From Burkholderiales bacterium Ga0077544 (GTDB lineage: Bacteria > Pseudomonadota > Gammaproteobacteria > Burkholderiales > Burkholderiaceae_D): a DNA stretch of 57,951 nt. The position numbers and the translations under genes were made by a program. Shown one piece after another: positions 1-8,182 of the stretch. Positions within the stretch are counted from its first letter, which is position 1. Each line of letters opens with the position of its first letter. The notes under the pieces are model-generated. The model was not told where the DNA came from. It worked only from the letters and a program-made list of their open reading frames with translations, and made no database searches. Location: the NCBI GenBank assembly GCA_001464355.1, contig LNEU01000021.1, positions 1 through 57,951 on the forward strand, in the 5' to 3' direction.

Positions 1-131
1 AGCTCGCACTATTTAAGGCATTGTATTTTCCCCATCGCCAGAGATGCGATAGACACAATGTGCCATTGCATTTCACGAAGATTTCATGCCAATGATTCTT
101 TCTTGAAATACGTGCTGAACTCGGATAGTGC

Positions 132-1175
132 TTAACCCAGTTTCTTAGCTAAATCCTCGGCGCGCAGATGCGTGTATCGCTTGAGCATCGACAACGATTT
201 GTGACCACTAATGCTTGCGACTTCCATTATGTCGAGTCCCAGTTCAAAAAATCTTGTGGTCGCTTCATGGCGCAAGTCATGAAATCGCAAGTTCTCTAAA
301 AAGTCTGGGGCTGGTGTCATATCGTGAGCCAAACAGTGTTCTTCGTATTTAACCTTCCCCATGACGCATGCGCGCTGAAAGGTTCTGATCAGCCGGTCTT
401 GCGAAAGGCTGAAAAGTCGCCCTCCATCGATAGGCCGAGCGATACTATTCAACACGGTTATTGCCTTGCTTGAGAGTGGGACAGTGCGCGATTCTCCATT
501 CTTTGTGTCGGCAAGAAAAATGGTTCTCTTCTTAAAATCAATGTAGTCCCAGTCCAGACCAAGTATTTCGCCTTGTCGCATGCCGGTCTCGATAGCTAGT
601 TCGACGATGTTCCGAGTGATTGGCTGGCTGCTATTTTTTAGCGCCTCGAGCAGGAAGATTTGCTCCTCTCCCTGTAGCCGTCTGTCACGCTGCTTTGATC
701 CACTTGGCAACTTGATATTCTTGGCTGGGTTGATCAGGCTCTCCATGCCCCAATCTTTGCGGGCCGTTTCGAATAAATGCGAAATCAAAGCGAGGTCAAG
801 TCGGATTGTGTTTTCTGCTTTACCGGCTGCTCTGCGCTCATCGCGAAATGCTGCAAGGTCCTTGCCCCTGATGGTTGCGAGGAAGCGCGCACCCAAATCG
901 CTGCGCTTCCAGCGGGCGATACGGGTGTGCTCTTGAAGGGCCCCCTTTTTTTGAGGTGTTACCTCTCGGCCGTAACGCTCAAGTGCGTACGCAAGCGTAG
1001 TGCTTTCAGCTTCGGCTCTCGAAACGAAGATGCCCCTATCCATTTCGTTTTCAACCTGACGGGCCCACGCCTCGGCTTCAGTGCGAGTGCTGAATGTCTT
1101 TGATAATTGCTTGTGTCCGTCGCGGCGAACTTTCGCTTGCCATTGGTACTGTCCACGCTTGGTAAAAGTTGCCAT
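132..1175 (-). CDS. Tyrosine-type site-specific recombinase (phage/island integrase)
   Basis: Catalyses integration and excision of a mobile element by tyrosine recombination. The protein has 347 residues: an N-terminal Arm-type domain (about 1-60), a SAM-like core-binding domain (about 60-155) and a C-terminal catalytic domain. The catalytic set is visible: R200 in ETGMRQGE, K225 in DTKNGES, H299-x-x-R302 in FHDLRH, H325 in SGHKSL and Y334 in KRYTHL. I start it at the ATG at 1175, preceded by AGAGGAAA; the frame stays open further upstream but that part would run through the attachment site. The gene begins about 100 bp from a tRNA-Met 3' fragment and points away from it, as expected for an integrase next to its att site. 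The rest of the element lies left of the window, so phage or genomic island cannot be decided. Confidence 0.93.
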   Translation of the reverse strand: MATFTKRGQYQWQAKVRRDGHKQLSKTFSTRTEAEAWARQVENEMDRGIFVSRAEAESTTLAYALERYGREVTPQKKGALQEHTRIARWKRSDLGARFLATIRGKDLAAFRDERRAAGKAENTIRLDLALISHLFETARKDWGMESLINPAKNIKLPSGSKQRDRRLQGEEQIFLLEALKNSSQPITRNIVELAIETGMRQGEILGLDWDYIDFKKRTIFLADTKNGESRTVPLSSKAITVLNSIARPIDGGRLFSLSQDRLIRTFQRACVMGKVKYEEHCLAHDMTPAPDFLENLRFHDLRHEATTRFFELGLDIMEVASISGHKSLSMLKRYTHLRAEDLAKKLG

Positions 1176-1278
1176 GTCGTTTCCTCTTTGCGCAATTTTA
1201 CCTTGGGTGTCCCAAAATTGTCCCAATAAATAGGCGAGCACGCCGGAGAGTATTGGAAATATTGAGAATGGGTATAGG

Positions 1279-1323
1279 CTCATAATCCGTTGGTGCCGTG
1301 TTCGACTCACGGGAGGCCCACCA
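1279..1323 (+). other. tRNA-Met(CAT) 3' fragment, attachment site (att)
   Basis: This is exactly the 3' part of a tRNA from position 32 to the CCA end: anticodon loop CTCATAA (anticodon CAT), 3' anticodon stem TCCGT, 5-nt variable loop, T-stem CCGTG/CACGG around TTCGACT, acceptor strand GAGGCCC, discriminator A, CCA. The sequence upstream cannot form the D arm or the 5' acceptor strand, so the tRNA is incomplete. Because the tRNA's terminator follows directly, this is the displaced end of the original gene. The reconstituted intact tRNA should lie at the other end of the element, left of the window. Confidence 0.82.
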
Positions 1324-1330
1324 TAAACAG

Positions 1331-1363
1331 AAGGGGTTACGTTCATTCGTAACCCCTTTTTTT
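1331..1363 (+). terminator. Rho-independent terminator of the disrupted tRNA-Met gene
   Basis: An 11-bp perfect stem (AAGGGGTTACG / CGTAACCCCTT) with loop TTCATT is followed by a T run, 7 nt after the tRNA CCA end. It marks the chromosomal side of the integration site. Confidence 0.9.
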
Positions 1364-1384
1364 ATGGAAATGTTTATTCAGGGT

Positions 1385-1432
1385 ATTTTCGACATGAATC
1401 GGGGTAATATAATTCCAGCGATATAAATATCG
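1385..1432 (+). promoter_or_regulatory. Possible promoter and small dyad upstream of the HD-GYP gene
   Basis: A consensus -10 box TATAAT lies at 1408-1413, with only a weak -35 region (TTTTCG near 1386). A short dyad CGATAT-AA-ATATCG (1419-1432) lies just downstream, where an operator could sit. This is the only recognisable signal between the tRNA terminator and the start at 1513. The weak -35 makes the promoter tentative. Confidence 0.3.
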
Positions 1433-1512
1433 ATAGTAGATATAAAAGCAACTATAAACAATCAGCTAGGTAGCAACTGAATGGGCCAGGCAATACTCAC
1501 GCGAGCACGCAT

Positions 1513-2724
1513 ATGTTGAAACGAATCAATGTGGAACAGCTCCGTACCGGAATGTTTATTCAAAAGTTTTGCAGCTCATGGGATGAGTCGCCATTTTGGC
1601 GCACCTCCTTATTGCTCGACAATCCCAAGGATCTACAAAAGATTCAAGCCAGCGGTGTGGAAGAAGTGTGGATAGATATCTCCAAAGGTCTGGATGTTGC
1701 GAAAGTTGCAGTTGACGAAATAGACGTTGAATCTGCTGCTCCACAAAAGAGTGTTCCTCTCCCTGTTGCTGCGCCGCGTCGCGCATCCTTCGATGATGAG
1801 ATGGCGCGCGCCAAAAAAATATGCGCGGATGGCAAGACCGCAGTCACCACCATGTTTCAGGAAGCCAGAATGGGCAATGCGTTGAATACAGCGCAAGCTC
1901 ACATTTTGGTCGACGAGATTTCATCCTCTGTCATGCGCAATCCGGATGCGTTTATCAGTCTCGCCAGACTGAAAAACAAGGATGATTACACGTACATGCA
2001 TTCGGTCGCGGTATGCGCGCTGATGATCGCACTCGCCAAAAAAATGAAGCTGGATGAACATCAGACCAGAGAGGCTGGCCTCGCCGGATTGCTGCACGAT
2101 GTGGGGAAAATGATGGTGTCGCAATCGATACTGGATAAGCCAGGCAAACTGACTGATGACGAATTCGTCGCAGTCAAAGAGCATCCAGTCGAGGGACACA
2201 AAATACTATTGGAGTCACCTGATGTCGGCGAGGCGGCTCTCGATGTATGTTTGCATCATCACGAGCGTTTTGATGGAAACGGTTATCCGCATCAATTGGC
2301 GGGTGAGCAAATCAGCCTGTTTGCGCGCATGGGGGCAGTGTGCGATGTGTACGATGCGATTACCTCCAATCGCGCTTATAAAGCTGGTTGGGAACCATCG
2401 GAATCCTTGCGTCGGATGGCAGAGTGGAACGGCCACTTTGACCCGTCGGTCTTCCAGGCGTTTGTGAAGTGCATAGGAATTTATCCAACCGGCGCCTTGG
2501 TCAAATTGAAAACCGGGCGTGTCGGTGTGGTGGTGGAGCAGTCAGAAAGCTCGCTGTTGACACCTAAAGTGAAAGTTTTCTTTTCGGTCAAATCAAACGC
2601 TTATATTCCTCCCGAAATAGTGGATCTGGCGAAGATGGAAGGCCACGACAAAATCATGGGCCTGGAAGATGGCGCAAAGCTGGGTCTCAAAAGTGTGCAC
2701 GGTATGTGGGCTGGGGCTGCCTAG
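1513..2724 (+). CDS. HD-GYP domain cyclic-di-GMP phosphodiesterase with DUF3391 N-terminus
   Basis: Predicted to hydrolyse the second messenger cyclic di-GMP in the cytoplasm. The 403-residue protein has a DUF3391-like N-terminal domain (about 1-125, with VEQLRTGMFI) and an HD-GYP domain (about 140-330). Metal and substrate residues are intact: H163, H195-D196 in LLHDVGK, HP at 224-225, HHHERFDGNGYP at 248-259 and the later CDVYDAIT segment. A C-terminal extension (330-403) follows. No receiver domain is fused, so its input is unknown; DUF3391 may be the sensor. It stands alone, with the tRNA terminator upstream and a sigma-54 promoter for the next gene downstream. Phosphodiesterase activity is inferred from the intact motifs. 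Confidence 0.9.
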   Translation: MLKRINVEQLRTGMFIQKFCSSWDESPFWRTSLLLDNPKDLQKIQASGVEEVWIDISKGLDVAKVAVDEIDVESAAPQKSVPLPVAAPRRASFDDEMARAKKICADGKTAVTTMFQEARMGNALNTAQAHILVDEISSSVMRNPDAFISLARLKNKDDYTYMHSVAVCALMIALAKKMKLDEHQTREAGLAGLLHDVGKMMVSQSILDKPGKLTDDEFVAVKEHPVEGHKILLESPDVGEAALDVCLHHHERFDGNGYPHQLAGEQISLFARMGAVCDVYDAITSNRAYKAGWEPSESLRRMAEWNGHFDPSVFQAFVKCIGIYPTGALVKLKTGRVGVVVEQSESSLLTPKVKVFFSVKSNAYIPPEIVDLAKMEGHDKIMGLEDGAKLGLKSVHGMWAGAA

Positions 2725-2892
2725 AACCGGCGGTTTTTCAAGTTTTTTAGTTTTTGTATCTTCTGGCTGGTCTGGCGCATCTTTCATCTTTGCCTGATTT
2801 TCGTCCATTCTTTTCCCCTGCGCCTGCCGTAATCACTCTCCCTGTTCCGGTTTTCATCGAAAATCAAAACCCCTCACGCTTTAGCGCGTCAC

Positions 2893-2908
2893 TGGCACGT
2901 CAATTGCA
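2893..2908 (+). promoter_or_regulatory. Sigma-54 (RpoN) promoter for the NarX/NarL-like two-component system
   Basis: The sequence TGGCACGTCAATTGCA matches the sigma-54 consensus TGGCACG-N4-TTGCA at every fixed position, with the required 10 nt between GG and GC. The predicted transcription start is near 2919, leaving a 5' leader of about 42 nt before the kinase ATG at 2961. The match is seen directly; its use by RpoN is inferred from the consensus. Confidence 0.82.
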
Positions 2909-2960
2909 AACAGTTGAGCAATCAATCTTTGCAAAGTGACTACCAAGTGAGCCTGAAAAA

Positions 2961-4157
2961 ATGAAGACCAGATTGCCGGCAGAGGCAGAGCGCGCCTTGT
3001 GGCGTGACAAGCTGATGTTGCTGATGGAGTCGACCAGCGATGGCGTCTATGGCATCGATCTGTCCGGACAATGTACTTTCATCAATCCGGCCGGTGCCGC
3101 GATGCTGGGTTACTCGGTCGATCAGGTATTGGGGCAAAACATGCACCGTTTGATGCACCATTCGCATGAACATGGTCACGCCTATCCGGAACAGGATTGC
3201 CCCATCTATCGCGCATTTCGCGCAGGACGCACCTGCAAGATAGACAAGGAAGTTTTCTGGCGTGCCGATGGTTCGTCTTTTGCCGTCGAATACTCATCGC
3301 ACCAGATCGTCGAACAGGGAAAAATTTGCGGTGCGGTGGTGCTGTTCAGTGATATTTCGCAGCGTCGCCAGGAAGAGCGGCAACTGCATAGAACTAATCG
3401 CGAACTGGAGTTGCGTGTCATTGAACGCACGGCTGAGCTATCTGGTGCATTAGCGCAAATGCGTGAACTGTCTGCCTATGCGAACTCGGCTCGAGAAGAA
3501 GAGCGTCGCCGCATCGCGCGCGAGATCCATGATGAGTTGGGTAGCTTGTTGGTGGCGCTCAAGCTGGATGTAAACTGGATGGAAAAGCGCGTCGTCGACC
3601 GTGCAGAAGTTGCAGGCAAGTGCCGGGCTATGAATCGCCTGATCGAATCAGCGGTGGAGAACGTTGGTCGCATGATCACTGATTTACGTCCCAGCATACT
3701 TGATCATCAGGGCTTGATCGCCGCACTCGAATGGCAGTTGCAGGAATTTACAGAAACGACTGAAATGACATGCAACGCCAGCATAGAAGTCGCCGAAGAG
3801 GTGCGCGCACCTGACGGTAATCTGGCAACTGCGATCTTCCGGATTTTTCAGGAAATGCTCAGCAACGTCGCGCGTCATGCGCAAGCCAGCGCAATAAATA
3901 TACGCATACGTCTAGACCAAAATTTACTGTCGATGGAAGTGCAAGACAACGGCATAGGGGCGCAGCCTTTCGATCTGGACAATAGTCGTTCCTACGGCGT
4001 CATGGGCATGCGCGAACGCGCGATGCACTTTGGTGGCAGTCTGGAAATTATCAGCGCGCCGGGACAAGGTACGTTGGCAAGCTTGTCCATTCCGCTTGCA
4101 CCGCAGAAGTGCGGAATCGCGGGTGACTCTGAAAATTCGCATGGATTCAGTGCATGA
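2961..4157 (+). CDS. PAS sensor histidine kinase, NarX/DegS type (HisKA_3)
   Basis: Sensor of a two-component system; it should autophosphorylate on histidine and pass phosphate to the next gene's product. In 398 residues: a PAS domain (about 18-132, unusually rich in His/Cys around residues 66-80), a coiled linker (135-170), a HisKA_3 dimerisation domain with the phospho-acceptor H190 in EERRRIAREIHDELG, and a HATPase_c domain with the N box FQEMLSNVARHA and G motifs NGIGAQ and GVMGMRER. No transmembrane segment is seen, so it is probably a cytoplasmic sensor. It overlaps the response regulator by 4 bp (ATGA). A perfect sigma-54 promoter lies just upstream, which suggests expression under nitrogen limitation. 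Its ligand is unknown; cyanate or nitrogen status is suggested only by context. Confidence 0.92.
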   Translation: MKTRLPAEAERALWRDKLMLLMESTSDGVYGIDLSGQCTFINPAGAAMLGYSVDQVLGQNMHRLMHHSHEHGHAYPEQDCPIYRAFRAGRTCKIDKEVFWRADGSSFAVEYSSHQIVEQGKICGAVVLFSDISQRRQEERQLHRTNRELELRVIERTAELSGALAQMRELSAYANSAREEERRRIAREIHDELGSLLVALKLDVNWMEKRVVDRAEVAGKCRAMNRLIESAVENVGRMITDLRPSILDHQGLIAALEWQLQEFTETTEMTCNASIEVAEEVRAPDGNLATAIFRIFQEMLSNVARHAQASAINIRIRLDQNLLSMEVQDNGIGAQPFDLDNSRSYGVMGMRERAMHFGGSLEIISAPGQGTLASLSIPLAPQKCGIAGDSENSHGFSA

Positions 4158-4789
4158 TCAATCTGCTTTTATGTGATGACCATAGAATGGTGCGCGAAGG
4201 CCTGAAGCAAATTCTGGCCGACGCCGGTGATATTCATGTGATCGGCGAATGCGCCGATGGCACGGAAGTATTACGACAGGCGCGCATATTGCCGATAGAT
4301 GTAGTCTTGCTGGATATTGCTATCCCGGTGCACGATGGCCTGGAAGTACTGCAGCAATTGAAAAGGGAAATGCCGCGCTTGCCTGTGCTGATACTTTCTA
4401 CTTATCCAGAGAAGCAATACGCTGCACGCTGCTATCGCTTGGGTGCTTCCGGTTATCTGAATAAAAGTGTCGATAGTGACCAGCTCATCATCGCGATACG
4501 TAAGGCTGCTGACGGCGGTATGTACGTTAGCGCCAGTATGGCCGAAACGCTGGCCACCAGCCTCGGTCAGCATGCGATCAAACTTCCGCACGAAACTTTG
4601 TCGCAGCGCGAATATCAAGTTTTCAAGGCACTTGCCAGCGGTACTTGTGTCAAGGATATTGCTGACCAGCTTGGCCTCAGTCCTAACACGGTGAGTACCT
4701 ATCGCAGCCGTATTCTGGAGAAAACTGGCGCCAACAATGATGTCGGCATAGCTATGTACGCTGTCAAACATCAGCTCATCACGCCTTAG
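4154..4789 (+). CDS. NarL/FixJ-family response regulator
   Basis: Partner of the preceding kinase. The 211-residue protein has a receiver domain (1-120) with acidic residues D8/D9, phosphorylatable D54 in VVLLDIAIP, and K103, then a LuxR-type helix-turn-helix (about 143-205; TLSQREYQVFKAL and SPNTVSTYRSRI). It lacks an AAA+ domain, so it cannot itself activate sigma-54 polymerase, although the downstream cyanate operon has a sigma-54 promoter. It might modulate that promoter from the dyads at 4850-4904 or act elsewhere. Translation is coupled to the kinase by the 4-bp overlap. Confidence 0.93.
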   Translation: MINLLLCDDHRMVREGLKQILADAGDIHVIGECADGTEVLRQARILPIDVVLLDIAIPVHDGLEVLQQLKREMPRLPVLILSTYPEKQYAARCYRLGASGYLNKSVDSDQLIIAIRKAADGGMYVSASMAETLATSLGQHAIKLPHETLSQREYQVFKALASGTCVKDIADQLGLSPNTVSTYRSRILEKTGANNDVGIAMYAVKHQLITP

Positions 4790-4849
4790 CGCTCATCGCG
4801 ATGGCGGCGCTGCCGGAACAAATCCGGCTAACCGCAATTCTGCAGTAAC

Positions 4850-4904
4850 TCACAATCTTCTTGTGAAATAGAAAATACCTTGTAGTGCTAACACTACAAG
4901 GTAT
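4850..4904. promoter_or_regulatory. Two dyad operators upstream of the cyanate operon
   Basis: Two inverted repeats lie in series. The first is TCACAA-TCTTC-TTGTGA (4850-4866). The second is a perfect 13-bp arm pair, ATACCTTGTAGTG and CACTACAAGGTAT, around CTAA (4875-4904). Their centres are about 31 bp (three helical turns) apart and lie near -99 and -67 relative to the start predicted from the sigma-54 promoter at 4932. No T run follows, so the second is unlikely to be a terminator. The local NarL-type regulator is a candidate ligand; this is inference. Confidence 0.6.
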
Positions 4905-4931
4905 CGCTGGCTTACGACAAAAAATCCTGCA

Positions 4932-4947
4932 TGGCTCGCCGTTTGCA
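4932..4947 (+). promoter_or_regulatory. Sigma-54 (RpoN) promoter of the cyanate operon
   Basis: TGGCTCGCCGTTTGCA matches the consensus TGGCACG-N4-TTGCA with a single change (A to T at the fifth base) and has GG-N10-GC spacing. The predicted start is near 4958, leaving about 25 nt before the binding-protein ATG at 4983. Sigma-54 control fits a nitrogen-scavenging role and needs an AAA+ activator such as NtrC, which is not encoded in this window. Confidence 0.78.
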
Positions 4948-4982
4948 ACATGTTCGGCGTAACCAACCCCAGGGAGCCACGC

Positions 4983-6362
4983 ATGTCCATTTTCAAATCC
5001 TTCGATCCGGATCGTCCTTTGCATAATTGTTCATGCGGCCAGCATGGCAGCGAAGCGGAACACAATGCCGATGAAGTACGCAAGCTGCAGCAGCGCGCCA
5101 CCAACGTCGAGCATTTGACCAATGACGTAGTCGAAGAGGCGATCATGCGGGCGATGTTCCCAGATAACAATCAGCGCCGCGATTTTTTGCGCGCCGTTGG
5201 TGTCAATACAGCGCGTGCGGCAATAGCATCGGTCTTGCCGTTTGGCGCGATGCAAGCGATGGCGCAGGAAAAAACTGGTCCGCTGGAAAAGAAGGATTTG
5301 AAAATCGGCTTCATCGCGATTACCTGTGCGGCACCGTTGATCATGGCTGATCCGCTTGGTTTCTATCGCAAGCAGGGGTTGAATGTCACGTTGAACAAGA
5401 CGGCCGGTTGGGCGCTGATACGCGACAAGATGCTGAGCAAGGAACATGACGCCAGCCACTTCCTGTCGCCTATGCCGCTGGCGATGTCCATGGGCGTCGG
5501 CTCTAATCAAGTGCCTATGCGCGTGGCAACGATACAGAATATCAACGGTCAGGCCATCACTCTGCACGTCAAGCACAAGGACAAGCGCGATCCTAAACAA
5601 TGGAAAGGCTTCAAGTTCGCGGTGCCGTTCGAACATTCGATGCACAATTATCTGCTGCGCTATTACCTTGCTGAAAATGGTATCGACCCTGATCGCGATG
5701 TTCAGATACGCGTCACCCCGCCGCCGGAAATGGTGGCCAATCTGCGTGCCGGCAATATCGATGGCTTCCTCGGGCCGGATCCATTCAATCAGCGCGCGGT
5801 ATATGACGAAGTCGGTTTCATTCATATCCTGACGAATGAGATATGGAATGGTCATCCATGCTGCGCATTCGGTACATCGGATGAATTCATCAAACAGAAT
5901 CCGAATACCTTTGCCGCCTTGTTCCGCGCGGTGCTTAACTCGGCTGCGATGGCGCGCGATCCCAATAATCGTGCCTTGATCGCCAAAGTAATTTCACCGG
6001 CGGCATATCTGAACCAGCCAACTACGGTAATCGAGCAAGTATTGACGGGAAAATTTGCTGACGGTCTGGGAAATGTACGCAGCGTGCCTACCCGTGTCGA
6101 TTTCGATCCTGTGCCTTGGCATTCCATGGGCGTGTGGATACTAACGCAGATGAAGCGTTGGGGTTACATCAAGGGCGATATCAATTACAAGGCGCTGACC
6201 GAACAAGTCTTCCTGCTGACCGATGCCAAGAAGTACATGAAGGAACTCGGCCAGCCGGTGCCGGATGGGGCATACAAAAAATTCAAGGTCATGGGCAAGG
6301 AATTCGATGCCAACAAAGCGGATGCCTACGTCAACAGCTTTGCCATCAAGCGGAGTAGCTGA
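4983..6362 (+). CDS. NrtA/CmpA-like substrate-binding protein of a cyanate-type ABC transporter
   Basis: Periplasmic binding protein expected to deliver a small anion (cyanate by context; nitrate, bicarbonate or sulfonates are bound by relatives) to the permease. I start it at the ATG at 4983, preceded by CAGGGAG; 459 residues. The NMT1/NrtA binding domain runs from about residue 105. A Tat signal lies unusually far in: RRDFLR at 65-70, a hydrophobic stretch 72-92, and a likely cut near AMAQE (92-96). Before it is a 60-residue polar segment with CSCGQH at 16-21, which could bind metal. This segment would stay in the cytoplasm or be removed with the signal. The gene is first in the operon, and its stop overlaps the permease start (TGATG). 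Confidence 0.87.
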   Translation: MSIFKSFDPDRPLHNCSCGQHGSEAEHNADEVRKLQQRATNVEHLTNDVVEEAIMRAMFPDNNQRRDFLRAVGVNTARAAIASVLPFGAMQAMAQEKTGPLEKKDLKIGFIAITCAAPLIMADPLGFYRKQGLNVTLNKTAGWALIRDKMLSKEHDASHFLSPMPLAMSMGVGSNQVPMRVATIQNINGQAITLHVKHKDKRDPKQWKGFKFAVPFEHSMHNYLLRYYLAENGIDPDRDVQIRVTPPPEMVANLRAGNIDGFLGPDPFNQRAVYDEVGFIHILTNEIWNGHPCCAFGTSDEFIKQNPNTFAALFRAVLNSAAMARDPNNRALIAKVISPAAYLNQPTTVIEQVLTGKFADGLGNVRSVPTRVDFDPVPWHSMGVWILTQMKRWGYIKGDINYKALTEQVFLLTDAKKYMKELGQPVPDGAYKKFKVMGKEFDANKADAYVNSFAIKRSS

Positions 6363-7225
6363 TGTTCAAGGGCATACGCTTTCGCGCCGGCCTGATATCG
6401 ATATTGATATTGCTGGTATTCCTGCTGAGCTGGCACATCGCCACACTGCCACCTGCCGCCAATAGCAAGGCAGGTGCAGCGGCGACGGCAGCGCAGGATG
6501 AATATGCGCTATTGATGGGAAAGGGCGCGACCACGGTGCGCAACAGTGGCTTCCCGACACCTGCGCAAATGGGCGAGACCGTCGTCAAACAGCTGTCATC
6601 ACCTTTTTATGACAACGGCCCAAACGACAAGGGTATCGGTATTCAACTTGGCTATTCCGTTGCGCGGGTTGCAATAGGATTTTTGCTGGCTGCATTGGTG
6701 GCGATTCCACTCGGCTTCTTGCTGGGTATGTCGCCGTTGATGCAACGCGCGCTCGATCCCTTCATCCAGATTTTGAAGCCGGTGTCACCACTGGCCTGGA
6801 TGCCGATCGCGTTATACACGATCAAGGATTCGTCTATCTCGGGCGTGTTCGTGATTTTCATTTGCTCTGTGTGGCCGATGTTGATGAACACAGCGTTTGG
6901 AGTCTCTGCGGTAAGACGTGACTGGTTGAATGTCGCGAAGACGCTGGAAGTCAGTCCATTACGCAAAGCCTTCATGGTGATCTTGCCGGCCGCCGCGCCC
7001 ACCATTTTGACCGGGATGCGGATCTCGATGGGGATTGCATGGCTCGTGATCGTCGCAGCAGAAATGCTGGTGGGCGGTACCGGCATCGGCTACTTCGTCT
7101 GGAACGAATGGAACAACTTGTCGCTGACCAGTGTGATGTTCGCCATCTTGATGATCGGTCTGGTTGGCATGTTGCTGGATCTGATCTTTGCTCGCTTGCA
7201 AAAGCTGGTCACTTACGTTGAATAA
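6362..7225 (+). CDS. ABC transporter permease, NrtB/SsuC/CmpB family
   Basis: Inner-membrane channel of the transporter; 287 residues. There is one N-terminal membrane segment (about 9-27), then a small periplasmic region, then a five-helix BPD_transp_1 core (about 95-280). The EAA loop that contacts the ATPase is visible around residues 190-215 ([21 protein letters not shown]). It is translationally coupled to the binding protein by a 1-bp overlap and is followed by the ATPase after 10 bp. The substrate is assigned only from the adjacent cyanase gene. Confidence 0.9.
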   Translation: MFKGIRFRAGLISILILLVFLLSWHIATLPPAANSKAGAAATAAQDEYALLMGKGATTVRNSGFPTPAQMGETVVKQLSSPFYDNGPNDKGIGIQLGYSVARVAIGFLLAALVAIPLGFLLGMSPLMQRALDPFIQILKPVSPLAWMPIALYTIKDSSISGVFVIFICSVWPMLMNTAFGVSAVRRDWLNVAKTLEVSPLRKAFMVILPAAAPTILTGMRISMGIAWLVIVAAEMLVGGTGIGYFVWNEWNNLSLTSVMFAILMIGLVGMLLDLIFARLQKLVTYVE

Positions 7226-7235
7226 GGGAACAGCG

Positions 7236-8099
7236 ATGGAAAATAATTTTTTACGTGTCGAAGGTTTATCCAAACGCTATGCCGCCGACAAGCCGCCTGT
7301 ATTTGAAAATATTTCATTCACGATTCAACGTGGTGAATTCATTTGCATCATCGGTCATTCCGGCTGCGGAAAATCAACCATCCTGAATGTACTGGCTGGC
7401 CTGGAAGAAGCAAGCGCGGGTCATGTATTCATGGATAACCGCGAAGTCAGCGGCCCTAGTCTTGATCGCGGCGTGGTGTTTCAGACGCATGCACTGATGC
7501 CTTGGTTATCTGTTCTTTCTAACGTCATGTTTGCGGTTAAGTCGCGCCATCCGGATTGGTCCAAGTCGCAGATTGAAGAGCGCGCACTGCATTTCATCGA
7601 CATGGTCGGACTCAAAGTCCATGCGATGAAAAAGCCGTCTGAATTATCCGGCGGCATGAAGCAGCGCGTTGGCATTGCGCGCGCTTTTTCGATTGATCCA
7701 AAAATGCTCTTGCTGGATGAACCCTTCGGCGCGCTGGATGCGTTGACGCGTGGCGTGATTCAGGATGAGTTGCTGAAGATCTGCGCCGAAACGCATCAGA
7801 CCGTGTTCATGATTACCCACGATGTGGATGAGGCGATTCTGCTGGCCGACAAGATTTTCCTGATGTCGAACGGACCGAATGCGCAGATCGCAGAGATTGT
7901 CATCAACACGATGCCCAAGAACCGCACGCGCGCCGACATGCATCACGATCCGCAGTTCTATCGCATTCGCAATTATCTGGTCGATTTTCTTGTCAATCGC
8001 TCCAAACAGATTCAAGCCAGCGCCAGTTCAGACAAAGCGCAGGACACGATTACCGTTACCCCGGGGCTGGAAACCGTGGTGGCGATCAAATGTGCGTGA
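7236..8099 (+). CDS. ABC transporter ATP-binding protein, NrtD/CmpD/SsuB family
   Basis: Energises the transporter. The start is the ATG at 7236 after AAGGGA, giving 287 residues. The sequence shows Walker [10 protein letters not shown] (40-48), Q-loop [11 protein letters not shown] (near 83), signature LSGGMKQR (137-144), Walker B LLLDEP (158-163) and the H-loop MITHDVDEA. The last 40 residues are an extension rich in Ser, Ala and Gln with no known domain. It is third in the operon, with an 84-bp gap before cynS. Confidence 0.93.
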   Translation: MENNFLRVEGLSKRYAADKPPVFENISFTIQRGEFICIIGHSGCGKSTILNVLAGLEEASAGHVFMDNREVSGPSLDRGVVFQTHALMPWLSVLSNVMFAVKSRHPDWSKSQIEERALHFIDMVGLKVHAMKKPSELSGGMKQRVGIARAFSIDPKMLLLDEPFGALDALTRGVIQDELLKICAETHQTVFMITHDVDEAILLADKIFLMSNGPNAQIAEIVINTMPKNRTRADMHHDPQFYRIRNYLVDFLVNRSKQIQASASSDKAQDTITVTPGLETVVAIKCA

Positions 8100-8141
8100 C
8101 ATGTAGATAGACAAATAAAACATTCACGCATGCAAACACTT

Positions 8142-8156
8142 ACGAAATCGTTTCGT
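8142..8156. other. Small dyad in the gap before cynS
   Basis: ACGAAA-TCG-TTTCGT lies in the 83-bp space between the ATPase gene and cynS and is followed by TATTTTTAA. It could be an operator or a weak attenuating hairpin that sets cyanase level apart from the transporter. The arms are only 6 bp, so function is uncertain. Confidence 0.25.
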
Positions 8157-8182
8157 TATTTTTAACTCTTGAAGGAAACATC

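Noticed and set aside
1248-1323. Full-length tRNA-Met gene
   Set aside because: Only the part from position 32 onward is present; the D arm and 5' acceptor strand are missing.
5031-5855. A 274-codon minus-strand frame opposite the cyanate-type binding protein gene
   Set aside because: Shadow of a well-supported gene; no motifs, no ribosome site.
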